16,910 bases of DNA, from the NCBI GenBank assembly GCA_015478675.1, contig JADMIH010000082.1:1-16910 (forward strand), written 5' to 3'. Below the pieces are notes generated by a model. The model had not been told where the DNA came from and did no database searches. It saw only the letters and a list, made by a program, of their open reading frames with translations. Of the stretch, positions 1 through 7,308 are shown piece after piece. A program made the position numbers and the translations under genes. The number at the start of each line of letters is the position of its first letter. Positions within the stretch are counted from its first letter, which is position 1. This DNA comes from Chloroflexota bacterium (GTDB lineage Bacteria > Chloroflexota > Chloroflexia > QHBQ01 > JADMIH01).

Positions 1-2
1 TA

Positions 3-156
3 CCCTCACCCCATGCCCCTCTCCCATGAAGGGAGAGGGGGCTTTCTCCCTCACCTCATTCCCCTTTCCCACACGTGGAGAACAACTGTATCCCTTGTGC
101 ACTCAGCATGACTAAAGCCCCCTCTCCCCTTGTGGGAGAGGGGCATGGGGTGAGGG
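3..156. repeat. Composite inverted repeat of two GC-rich hairpin units
   Basis: The arm at 3-45 and the arm at 114-156 are reverse complements over about 43 bp, differing only in the 5-nt loops. Each arm is itself a perfect hairpin: CCCCTCTCCC / GGGAGAGGGG at 16-25/31-40 and again at 119-128/134-143. Each hairpin is flanked by CCCTCACCCCATG on one side and a GGGGGCTTT-type end on the other. Two copies facing each other like this resemble REP/BIME arrays or small non-autonomous palindromic elements. No coding sequence is present. The unit could also serve as a transcription terminator for a gene left of the window, but neither arm is followed by a T-tract. Confidence 0.85.
48..78. repeat. Degenerate third copy of the GC-rich repeat unit
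   Basis: This stretch, lying between the two perfect hairpin arms, aligns with the arm beginning at position 3: CCCTCACCTCATTCCCCTTT against CCCTCACCCCATGCCCCTCT. The right half of the hairpin is lost. It is in direct orientation with the first arm, and looks like a decayed copy. Confidence 0.6.
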
Positions 157-193
157 AGGGTGAGGGCGCACAGCTACCTCTTGAACCTTGTTC

Positions 194-225
194 TACCCCT
201 ACTCTGAACAGTTACTTACCCCTAC
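194..225. repeat. Direct repeat TACCCCTAC, spacing 23 bp, upstream of the ABC-operon promoter
   Basis: TACCCCTAC occurs at 194-202 and 217-225, 23 bp start to start, or about two helical turns. The second copy ends 10 bp before the -35 box of the promoter at 236-265. That position suits an activator or repressor site. With two copies of nine bases, chance or low-complexity origin cannot be excluded. Confidence 0.35.
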
Positions 226-235
226 CCCGCGCAAC

Positions 236-265
236 TTGACAAGAAGCGTGCACTTTAGTTACAAT
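236..265 (+). promoter_or_regulatory. Sigma-A-type promoter of the ABC operon
   Basis: A perfect -35 box TTGACA (236-241) is followed by an 18-nt spacer and TACAAT (260-265, five of six consensus bases). Transcription would begin near 272, giving a leader of about 97 nt before the ATG at 369. This is the best promoter match in the window and is correctly oriented for the four genes downstream. Confidence 0.75.
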
Positions 266-368
266 GCGCTGTTACCGTGCTAAAAATATAAGCGGCAAAG
301 AACCCACCTGCTCCCATTCCCATATTCTCATAGGGAAAATACTGCCCTGAAAGTGAGGTCCTCTCTAT

Positions 369-1538
369 ATGATAGAGGTGGAGCACCTGACCAAATATTA
401 TGGACCCTCTCCAGCTGTGCGAGACGTCTCGTTCAACGTGGAGCAAGGTGAAATCCTGGGGTTTCTGGGGCCGAATGGCGCAGGTAAAACCACCACGATG
501 CGGATGATCACCGGGTACCTTCCGGCCACATCAGGCACCGTGCGGGTGGCAGGCTACGATGTAGCCGAAAAATCGCTAGAGGCTCGCCAGCATCTCGGCT
601 ACTTACCCGAAACAGTCCCTCTTTACACGGAGCTAACTACACGCGAATACCTCGATTTTCGAGGGCGCATCACCGGCCTTAACAACAGCAAGGAACGCCG
701 CGCTCGAATTAACGAGGTAATGGACGAGCTAAACCTGGAGAGTGTAGCAGGCAGGCTGATAGGCAATCTGTCGCGTGGCTACAGGCAAAGGGTTGGCCTC
801 GCGCAGGCGATGCTCCACAACCCCGATGCTCTGATCCTCGACGAGCCCACTGTGGGTCTTGACCCTGTGCAGATCACCGAGGTTCGCGCACTCATCAAGG
901 AACTAGGCCGCAACCACACGATCATCCTCAGCACGCACCTCTTGCCAGAGGTGAGCATGGTCTGCAACCGCGTGGTCATTATCAACAGGGGCCGCCTAGT
1001 GGCTGTAGACACACCCATTCACATGGCGGCGGGGGCGAGCCAGCAGCAGAAGGTACAGCTTGAAGTGGGCGGCGCTCCTGCGCAAATAGTGGCTGCACTA
1101 CAATCGGTGCAAGGGGTCGCCAAAGTGACCACTATGCCACAGCAAGGCTCAAACCAGGTGGCCTATGGGTCAACTGACAGTACCGAAGTTACCATGCCTG
1201 TCTCCGAGGTAGCCCTCCCTGAAGGCGTCAATCTTTTCCAGGTTGAAGGAAAAGAAGGGGCGGATATTCGCGCTCAAGTAGCGTCAGTGGTTGTGGGCGG
1301 CGGATACCAGCTTCTCGAGCTGAAGAGCATCACACCTACCCTTGAGGACATCTTTATCCAGGTCATCACCCAGGAAGAAGAGAACGAAGAAGCCTCGGCA
1401 GGCCAGATCGCCTCTGGCATGGCCGGTGATAGCGCGGGCGGAGACGAGTATCTGGACGGCAGTGAGTACGACGACGGCTATAAGGCCGCGCCCCAGGTGC
1501 GCACTCGTGTGACCGCTAGAAAGAGGGTGAGGCGATGA
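369..1538 (+). CDS. ABC transporter ATP-binding protein, GldA-like
   Basis: ATPase subunit that would power the ABC-2-type permease encoded next. Visible motifs: Walker A GPNGAGKTT at residues 34-42; the region normally carrying the Q-loop has Glu81 in GYLPE, as is usual in GldA/CcmA-type ATPases; signature LSRGYRQRV at 134-142 instead of LSGGQ, also typical of this branch; Walker B ALILDEP at 154-160 with catalytic Glu159; H-loop His190. At 389 aa it is longer than a bare ATPase of about 240 aa. Residues 225-335 form the accessory C-terminal domain seen in GldA-like proteins. Residues 345-374 are a Glu/Asp/Gly-rich acidic tail ending in a basic stretch (RVTARKRVRR), which is unusual. The start has GAGGT at 355-359, spacing 9. 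The start codon lies at the tip of a CTCTAT/ATAGAG inverted repeat. Its stop overlaps the permease start (ATGA). Substrate unknown. Confidence 0.93.
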   Translation: MIEVEHLTKYYGPSPAVRDVSFNVEQGEILGFLGPNGAGKTTTMRMITGYLPATSGTVRVAGYDVAEKSLEARQHLGYLPETVPLYTELTTREYLDFRGRITGLNNSKERRARINEVMDELNLESVAGRLIGNLSRGYRQRVGLAQAMLHNPDALILDEPTVGLDPVQITEVRALIKELGRNHTIILSTHLLPEVSMVCNRVVIINRGRLVAVDTPIHMAAGASQQQKVQLEVGGAPAQIVAALQSVQGVAKVTTMPQQGSNQVAYGSTDSTEVTMPVSEVALPEGVNLFQVEGKEGADIRAQVASVVVGGGYQLLELKSITPTLEDIFIQVITQEEENEEASAGQIASGMAGDSAGGDEYLDGSEYDDGYKAAPQVRTRVTARKRVRR

Positions 1539-2251
1539 GAAACCTGCTGAATATCGCAGCTAAGGAGATGCGCTCCTACTTCGTATCCCCTGTGGCTTAC
1601 CTCATCGTCGCCTTCTGGCTGATCGCCTCAGGCTTCTTTTTCTGGCTGTCGGTGAGCATCACGGCGCAGGCAAGTATGACCGATGTCTTCGGAGTTATAC
1701 CTGTCTTCCTGCTGCTTATATCTCCGGCGCTGACAATGCGCCTCCTTGCCGAGGAGTCGCGCACAGGTACGCTTGAGCTATTGCTCACAGCGCCGGTGCG
1801 CGACTGGGCTGTAGTGCTCGGCAAGTTTCTGGGCGCGCTCGGCTTATACGCCACGATGATTGCCCTTACCCTCGTCTACCCTTTGATTTTCGTTGTCTTC
1901 GGTGGGAACCCCGACTGGGGTCCTATCTGGAGCGGCTATCTGGGGCTGGTATTGCTGGGCATGACCTTTCTGGCGATAGGCATCTTCGCATCGGCCCTCA
2001 CATCCAACCAGATGGTCTCGGCTGTGATTGCCTTCGTGATACTCCTCCTTTTCTACATAATCGGGCAGATAGGCGGCAATGTGAACGCAGGAGCAGGGGC
2101 CTTTCTGTCGCAGCTCTCACTGTTGACCCGTTTTGACTCCTTCACCCGTGGGGTTATAGACCTGAAGGACGTTATCTTTTATCTTACATTTACGACGGTG
2201 GTGCTTTTCATCACCGTGCAGATCGTTGAAACCAGGAGGTATCGCGCATGA
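1535..2251 (+). CDS. ABC-2-type permease, GldF-like
   Basis: Integral membrane protein of 238 aa with about six predicted helices (roughly residues 19-40, 50-70, 95-120, 133-155, 162-185 and 212-231). The stretch MRLLAEESRTGTLELLLTAP at about 68-87 is the cytoplasmic coupling segment characteristic of the GldF/NosY-type ABC-2 permease group. It should form the membrane part of a transporter with the ATPase upstream. The start overlaps the previous stop in an ATGA, with a purine-rich GAGGGTGAGG just before it, so translation is probably coupled. The last codons contain AGGAGGT (2234-2240), the ribosome binding site of the next gene. In Bacteroidota GldA, GldF and GldG are linked to gliding. 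Elsewhere the family is widespread and its substrate is not established. Confidence 0.9.
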   Translation: MRNLLNIAAKEMRSYFVSPVAYLIVAFWLIASGFFFWLSVSITAQASMTDVFGVIPVFLLLISPALTMRLLAEESRTGTLELLLTAPVRDWAVVLGKFLGALGLYATMIALTLVYPLIFVVFGGNPDWGPIWSGYLGLVLLGMTFLAIGIFASALTSNQMVSAVIAFVILLLFYIIGQIGGNVNAGAGAFLSQLSLLTRFDSFTRGVIDLKDVIFYLTFTTVVLFITVQIVETRRYRA

Positions 2252-3894
2252 GATCAACGCGCTCCCTTGTCTCTATGGTTGCGGGGTTCTGCGCTCTGGC
2301 CTTCGTCCTGATGGCGTTGATCTACTGGGCTGTGCTAGCGCCGCAGCCGTTCAGTATTTCGAGCATTGATTGGCCGTTGGGCATCCTCGTAATCGCCACC
2401 GTTGTGGCTTTTGGTACTTACCTCATCACCAGCCCCGAGTCGATTGGGCAGACAGTAGGTAAACGTAGCACCCGCCTCGGAGCAAACGCCCTGATCGTAT
2501 CGATTGTGGCGCTTGCAATAGGCGTGGTAATCAACGTCATCGTAGGCGCTGTGCCAACTGTTCGCGCTGATCTGACTGCTGGGCAAGACTTCACACTCGC
2601 CCAGCAGACCATCAATATCCTGCGCGGCCTCGGCGGAAGCAACGAGCGTGTGCAAGCGATCGCCTTTTTTACCCCGCAGGATAATCAACAAACGGCACAG
2701 GACCTGCTCAAGGAGTACAAATCGTACACGTCGAACTTTACTTACCAGTTTGTTGACCCTGTGGCGCAGCCGGCGATGGCGGCGCAGTATGCGTTGACCC
2801 GCTCCGGCGTGGTCATCTTCAGCAACGGTAAGCGCAAGGAAACAGCCACAACTGTAAGCGAGCGTGACTTCACAAGCGCTATTCTGCGGCTTGAGCAGAC
2901 AGCCCCAAAGACAGTGGTCTTCCTTACAGGGCAGGGCGAGCGCGACCCTAACGATTCGGCGCAAGCCGGCTACTCACAGGCATCGCAGTCGCTGCAAGCC
3001 AACAACTACCAGGTTACTGTAAAAAGTCTGCTCACCTCAACGATAACAGTCTCCGATACAAACGTGCTGGTAATCGCCGAGCCGGTGCGCCCGCTATCGA
3101 GCAAGGAGTTACAGGCGGTGCAAAGCTACCTCGATAGCGGGGGGCATGTGCTGGTACTCCTCGACCCGGCAATGCCGGTGGCCGCGCTCCAACCTTTGAG
3201 CGATACACTTAAAAAGTATGGTGTTGCGCCGCAGCCCGGCGGCATAGTTGACCTGCAGAAGACCTTCAGCAGTCAGGACCCAACGGTAATCGGGGCGGAC
3301 ACATACCCAACTAGCGACATCACGACCGACCTCTCCGCCAACCGGTTGCCCACGCTCTTCGCGCTGTCAATGGGTGTCTCTACGGCTGTAACACCTACCA
3401 CTAAATACACAGCGAGCGCCATCGTAAGTTCCTCAGGAGGCCCGCCCACAAGCTGGCTTGAGACGGACATCAGGCCGGGTAACACTGGAAGCATCCAGCT
3501 ACAATATGATGCCGGTAAGGATGTGCCAGGGCCGATAAATGTCGCGGTGCAAGTAGAGCCGCAGGCGCTCACATCATCTACGCCTGTGACCGCTACGAAC
3601 GTGCCGAAGACGCGCCTCGTCGTCTTTGGCGATGCCGATTTCGCGAGCAATGCAATCCTGTCACAGATCAGCCAGCAGGGGCTTTCAATCTATAACATCG
3701 ACCTCTTTGGCAACACAATCTCCTGGCTGGCGGGGGCGAACGAGCTTGTTTCTATACGCCCGAAGGATCCAACCACACCACGTGGGCTGACGATCGATAC
3801 AGGCCAGAAGAATGTAATTTTCGTCGCATCAGTCATCGGCCTGCCGGTGCTAGTGCTGCTCCTTGGGGGCATCAACTGGTGGAGGCGTCGGTAA
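2248..3894 (+). CDS. GldG-like ABC transporter auxiliary protein
   Basis: 548 aa. Three predicted N-terminal helices (about 8-30, 43-61, 79-101) are followed by a large extracytoplasmic region and one C-terminal helix (about 524-543) ending in a short basic tail WWRRR. The opening of the soluble part, RADLTAGQDFTLAQQTINIL (about 106-125), matches the conserved start of the GldG/ABC-transporter auxiliary region, and the later segments VVIFSNGKR and FLTGQGERD also fit it. It overlaps the permease by ATGA and has a near-ideal AGGAGGT at spacing 7. Gene order ATPase-permease-GldG-DUF4340 is a recurrent module in diverse bacteria. Its role is thought to involve an ABC complex acting on an external substrate, but no substrate can be assigned here. 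Confidence 0.88.
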   Translation: MRSTRSLVSMVAGFCALAFVLMALIYWAVLAPQPFSISSIDWPLGILVIATVVAFGTYLITSPESIGQTVGKRSTRLGANALIVSIVALAIGVVINVIVGAVPTVRADLTAGQDFTLAQQTINILRGLGGSNERVQAIAFFTPQDNQQTAQDLLKEYKSYTSNFTYQFVDPVAQPAMAAQYALTRSGVVIFSNGKRKETATTVSERDFTSAILRLEQTAPKTVVFLTGQGERDPNDSAQAGYSQASQSLQANNYQVTVKSLLTSTITVSDTNVLVIAEPVRPLSSKELQAVQSYLDSGGHVLVLLDPAMPVAALQPLSDTLKKYGVAPQPGGIVDLQKTFSSQDPTVIGADTYPTSDITTDLSANRLPTLFALSMGVSTAVTPTTKYTASAIVSSSGGPPTSWLETDIRPGNTGSIQLQYDAGKDVPGPINVAVQVEPQALTSSTPVTATNVPKTRLVVFGDADFASNAILSQISQQGLSIYNIDLFGNTISWLAGANELVSIRPKDPTTPRGLTIDTGQKNVIFVASVIGLPVLVLLLGGINWWRRR

Positions 3895-3897
3895 GCC

Positions 3898-4671
3898 ATG
3901 GAACGATATAGAACAACTATAATCCTCTTTGTAGTGTTGCTCGTGCTGGGTGGGGCAGCCATCATCCTGAACAGGAACGGCCCCACTAATACGGCCGGTG
4001 TGCCCACCGTTACCCCGGTAGTCTTCGTGTGGCAAGAAAGTAATCCGGTGATCGCTATGGACGTGGTGAGCGGCACCGGCAAGGTTAGCCTCACCAAGAA
4101 CCTGTCAACTACTGTATGGATGCTCACCGCGCCTATCCAGTTCGAGGCGGATCCCGCGGTAGGCGATGTGGCGAGCAGCTTGCAAAACCTTGCGGCCACC
4201 AGTATCGTAACCAATACCAGTAACCTGGCGCAGTTTGGGCTGGACAAGAGCAGCTTCACAGTTACTTCGACCTTTAGCGACACCAAGCGCACCAAGCGTG
4301 TCTTGTTGATCGGTGGGCCGACTTTCAGCGGCGACAGCTACTATGTGAAGCCGCAGGACGCCAACAAAGTGTATGTGGTGAGCAACACGACGCTGGAGCC
4401 GATACGCACCTGGCTTACAACGCCACCCAAGCTACAACCGACCGCCACGCCGCTGCCTATAACCGTCGTGCCTACTTCTACTCTGACAACTGCAGGGACA
4501 GTCACGCCGTCAAGCGCCATCCAGGTGCCGACCTTCGGTGCTAGCCTACCCGTTACAGGGACTAGCAAAATAACGGGCACAACAACCCTCACCGTTACAT
4601 CACCGAGCGGTGCGAACCCCACGACGCCGTTAGCGTCACCGCCGGTAGCCAAACCGAGCGCCACTCCATAA
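3898..4671 (+). CDS. DUF4340-like membrane-anchored protein with Pro/Thr-rich tail
   Basis: 257 aa with one N-terminal helix (about 6-24) and the remainder outside the membrane. The segment with WMLTAPIQFEADPAVGDVAS (about 77-96) followed by NLAATSIV and LAQFGLDKSSFTVT resembles the repeating fold of DUF4340 proteins, which accompany GldG-like genes. Family members often contain more than one such unit, and this protein has essentially one. From about residue 175 the sequence becomes Pro/Thr/Ser-rich low complexity with PTATP and TVTPSS motifs, probably a disordered extracytoplasmic tail. The gene follows the GldG-like gene by 3 nt, with GGAGG about 12 nt before the ATG, so it is the last gene of the operon. 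DUF4340 assignment rests on pattern and context. Confidence 0.78.
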   Translation: MERYRTTIILFVVLLVLGGAAIILNRNGPTNTAGVPTVTPVVFVWQESNPVIAMDVVSGTGKVSLTKNLSTTVWMLTAPIQFEADPAVGDVASSLQNLAATSIVTNTSNLAQFGLDKSSFTVTSTFSDTKRTKRVLLIGGPTFSGDSYYVKPQDANKVYVVSNTTLEPIRTWLTTPPKLQPTATPLPITVVPTSTLTTAGTVTPSSAIQVPTFGASLPVTGTSKITGTTTLTVTSPSGANPTTPLASPPVAKPSATP

Positions 4672-4694
4672 CAGGGAGTAGAATAGAAGCTAAG

Positions 4695-4732
4695 GGACTA
4701 GGGATTAGCAGCTAGCTGCTAATCCCTAGTCC
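4695..4732. repeat. Perfect 38-bp palindrome at the end of hflX
   Basis: The 19 bases at 4695-4713 are the exact reverse complement of 4714-4732. The core GGGATTAGCAGCTAG resembles GGGATCAGCGGTTAG in the hairpin at 8277-8327, so the two appear to be copies of one dispersed palindromic family. It sits between two convergent genes and could end transcription from both sides, although neither side has a clear T-tract. It encodes the last six residues (GLGISS) and the TAG of HflX. Confidence 0.85.
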
Positions 4733-6070
4733 TCTGTACGTATCTGCGTAGCGCTGAGGCACTCGTCCGGTTATGAGTGTGCCTCGCTCTGTATGCTCCT
4801 CGCTCTCCACTACCCCTTTTTCGTGGAAGAGGGCCACCAGGTCGCTGGAGTTGTAGGGGACAAGCACCTTTACAGGGACTAGAGATGCACTGAGGGTGTT
4901 CTGTATCTGCCTCAACAGCTCGTCGAGACCCCAGCCTTTCCTCGCCGAAACGGGCACATAATTGGCTCCAAGCTCCATGTCAGCGGCGATCCTTGCGCTG
5001 ATGTTCTCGGTGGGTGCAGACGCACCATCGCTGTCGTTGCGAGCATCATAATCGGCCAGGTTCTTGAATAGGCTGTCGATCTTGTTGAGGGCGACGATGA
5101 GCGGCTTATCACCCGCGCCTAACTCGCCGAGCACCTTCCTCACAGTTTGCGCTTGCTCCTCAGCGTTAGGGTGCGTCAGGTCGAGCACGTGTACTAGCAA
5201 GTCAGCGTCCTTGATCTCTTCAAGGGTGGCTCTAAAGGCCGCGACAAGCTGGGTAGGCAAGCGCTGGATGAAGCCTACCGTATCGGTGAGGAGCGCCTCC
5301 TGCCCTTCAGGCAAGCGTATCAGCCGCGTAGTGGGGTCGAGGGTGGCGAAAAGGACATTTTCGGCACGCACCTGCGAGTCTGAGAGCGCATTTAAGAGTG
5401 TTGATTTGCCTGCATTTGTGTAGCCAACCAGCGCGACAATCGGCACCCCTTCACGGCGTCGCTTCTGGCGATATAGCTCGCGGTGGGCGTGTACCTCCTT
5501 TAGCTCACCTTTCAGCTTGGAAATGCGCTCGTTGGCCCGCCTACGGTCAACTTCAAGCTGAGTTTCACCTGGACCGCGCAGGCCCACGCCCCCCACAGCC
5601 TGCCTCGAAAGGTGGGTCCACATTCTCGTGAGCCTGGGCAGGCGATACTCAAGCTGGGCAAGCTCCACTTGAAGGCTGCCTTCTCGTGTTTGGGCGTGGC
5701 GTGCGAAGATGTCAAGGATAAGGGCGGTTCTATCGAGGATCTTTGTATCAAAGAGGTCCTCCAGATTGCGCTGCTGGCTGGGCGTCAACTCCTCATCGAA
5801 GAGGAGGAGATCAGCTCCTAACTTCTCCTTTAGCTCCCTTATCTCGCCGATTTTGCCTTTGCCCACCAGCGTGGTGCTATTTGGCTGTGAGAGCTTCTGC
5901 GTTATACGCCCGGCGATGTCAACACCGGCTGTAGCAGCGAGCTGCTCCAGCTCATCAAGCGAGTCGTCCACGCTCCACAACGAGCGGCCAATCTCCACGC
6001 CGATTAGCAATGCTCTTTCTACAGGTTTGTGAGTTTCTGTCAAATGTGTGCTGATATTCTCTTCCTCCAA
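4712..6070 (-). CDS. hflX: HflX GTPase
   Basis: Ribosome-associated GTPase that splits stalled or hibernating 70S ribosomes. Visible: N-terminal HflX domain (about 25-195) with LVGKGKIGEI (68-77) and the family hallmark GGVGLRGPGETQLEVDRRR (160-178); G1 GYTNAGKS (216-223); G3 DTVG (263-266); G4 NKID (329-332); G5 SAR (375-377). A low-complexity insert of about 35 residues separates G4 and G5. Length 452 aa is normal. Start is uncertain: the frame opens with TTG at 6070 without a convincing ribosome binding site, while GGAGGAAGAG lies just inside it; a later TTG at 6043 is the alternative. It follows the aminotransferase stop by 16 nt, so the two are probably co-transcribed. The C-terminus and stop lie inside a repeat palindrome. 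Confidence 0.95.
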   Translation of the reverse strand: MEEENISTHLTETHKPVERALLIGVEIGRSLWSVDDSLDELEQLAATAGVDIAGRITQKLSQPNSTTLVGKGKIGEIRELKEKLGADLLLFDEELTPSQQRNLEDLFDTKILDRTALILDIFARHAQTREGSLQVELAQLEYRLPRLTRMWTHLSRQAVGGVGLRGPGETQLEVDRRRANERISKLKGELKEVHAHRELYRQKRRREGVPIVALVGYTNAGKSTLLNALSDSQVRAENVLFATLDPTTRLIRLPEGQEALLTDTVGFIQRLPTQLVAAFRATLEEIKDADLLVHVLDLTHPNAEEQAQTVRKVLGELGAGDKPLIVALNKIDSLFKNLADYDARNDSDGASAPTENISARIAADMELGANYVPVSARKGWGLDELLRQIQNTLSASLVPVKVLVPYNSSDLVALFHEKGVVESEEHTERGTLITGRVPQRYADTYRGLGISS

Positions 6071-6086
6071 AATTGCTGAAGAGCTG

Positions 6087-7247
6087 CTAGAACTCCAGCT
6101 TGAGAAGCCTGGCTATCGCGTCGTCCACCTCGGCATCAGGCACTGTTAGCGAGATGCGGAAGTAGCCTTCGCCTTGCGCTCCATAGCTTGAGCCTGGAGT
6201 GAATACCACCCCAGTCTTTTGCAAGACCATGTCGGTGAAGTCACGTGATGTGTATCCGTTGGGCACCTGCGGCCACAGGTAGAGGCTGGCTTTTGGCCTT
6301 TCTACCCTGATGCCTATCCGGCAAAGCGCATCGCAGAGCTTGTCGCGGCGCTGCCTGTAAATATCGTTGCGGGCCGTAATCCACGACTGGTCACCTGTGA
6401 GCGCGGCGATTGCTGCGTCCTGCACAGCGCCATATATGCCGGAGTCGATATTAGTCTTGATACGCCCCAACACATTTATTATCTCGGGGTTGCCTACAGC
6501 CATACCTATGCGATTCCCTGCCATAGAGTAGGTCTTGCTTAGGGAGTTGAATTCGACAGCTATCTCTTTCGCGCCGGGCACCTGCATAATAGAAGGCGGG
6601 CAGTAGCCGTCGTAGGCGATCTCGCTGTATGGATTATCATGGGCGATAATTATGTCGTGCTTCCTGGCCCAGCTAACCGCCTTCTCAAAGAATGCCAGGT
6701 CTGCCACAGCGCCTGTAGGGTTGTTCGGATAGTTGAGCCAGATAACATTTACTCCGTTTAGCTGCGCGGGCGTGAACGAGTCAAGGTCAGGCAGCCAGCC
6801 ATTCTCCTCGCGCAAGGGCATAGGGTGGGGTAAACCATCGGCCATCAAGGTACCATATTTGTAGACCGGATAGGCGGGGTCGGGCACAAGCGCGCCCTCA
6901 CCGGGGTCAACGAAAGCGAGTGCGACGTTAGCTATCCCTTCTTTCGAGCCGATAAGAGGCAACACCTCGGTGTCCGGCTCAAGATGCACATTGAAACGCT
7001 GCGCATACCAGCCGGCTATCGCCCTTCTGAGGGCAGGTTTGCCGAAGTAGTCGGGGTAGCGGGCGTTCTCGTTTCGCGCCACAGCCTCTTGAAGCTCTGC
7101 CACAAGGTAATCGGGCGTGGGCACATCAGGATCACCCATTCCGAAGTTAATGACGCTGGTGCCCGATGCCCTGAGGTCCGCGATCCGCTTTGCCATTCCA
7201 GCGAATAGATAAGGGGGTAATTTGTCAATGCGTGCGGCGAACTTCAT
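6087..7247 (-). CDS. PLP-dependent class I/II aminotransferase, probably LL-diaminopimelate aminotransferase
   Basis: 386 aa, fold type I. Visible active-site elements: GSKEGIANVALAFV (100-113) in the coenzyme phosphate-binding region; NYPNNPTG (172-179) with Asn176; DNPYSEI (204-210) with Asp204 and Tyr207; SLSKTYSM (235-242) with Schiff-base Lys238; and NRIG (245-248) with Arg246. The short N-terminus and the INFGMGDPDVPTP segment (33-45) agree with the DapL-type branch used for direct synthesis of LL-diaminopimelate, the precursor of lysine and peptidoglycan. Other specificities (aspartate, alanine or methionine aminotransferase) cannot be excluded by eye. AAGGGAG lies about 11 nt before the ATG. 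It sits between miaA (61-nt gap with its own -10 candidate) and hflX (16-nt gap). Confidence 0.88.
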   Translation of the reverse strand: MKFAARIDKLPPYLFAGMAKRIADLRASGTSVINFGMGDPDVPTPDYLVAELQEAVARNENARYPDYFGKPALRRAIAGWYAQRFNVHLEPDTEVLPLIGSKEGIANVALAFVDPGEGALVPDPAYPVYKYGTLMADGLPHPMPLREENGWLPDLDSFTPAQLNGVNVIWLNYPNNPTGAVADLAFFEKAVSWARKHDIIIAHDNPYSEIAYDGYCPPSIMQVPGAKEIAVEFNSLSKTYSMAGNRIGMAVGNPEIINVLGRIKTNIDSGIYGAVQDAAIAALTGDQSWITARNDIYRQRRDKLCDALCRIGIRVERPKASLYLWPQVPNGYTSRDFTDMVLQKTGVVFTPGSSYGAQGEGYFRISLTVPDAEVDDAIARLLKLEF

Positions 7248-7273
7248 AGCGCGGTCAACTCCCTTGCTGCTCG

Positions 7274-7299
7274 TATACAGTATCTATCATTATACAGTA
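7274..7299 (-). promoter_or_regulatory. Candidate promoter with duplicated TACTGTATA before the aminotransferase gene
   Basis: On the minus strand TACTGTATA occurs twice, at 7299-7291 and 7282-7274, spaced 17 bp. The first copy runs into a perfect TATAAT (7294-7289). No good -35 box is visible at the expected distance. Transcription would start around 7282, about 35 nt before the ATG at 7247, and would allow the aminotransferase and hflX to be expressed apart from miaA. The repeat may be an operator covering the -10 box, or a duplicated -10. Confidence 0.45.
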
Positions 7300-7308
7300 A
7301 ATGCCGGG

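Noticed and set aside
255..446. 63-codon minus-strand frame over the ABC promoter and start
   Set aside because: It is antisense to a strong promoter and a well-supported gene start, with no domain or ribosome binding site.
2335..2964. 209-codon minus-strand frame inside the GldG-like gene
   Set aside because: It is fully antisense to a gene with clear domain structure. Its protein is Arg/His/Leu-rich with no motif, typical of shadow frames in GC-rich DNA.
3690..4295. 201-codon minus-strand frame across the GldG-like/DUF4340 junction
   Set aside because: It is antisense to two coupled genes and has no recognisable domain or start signal.
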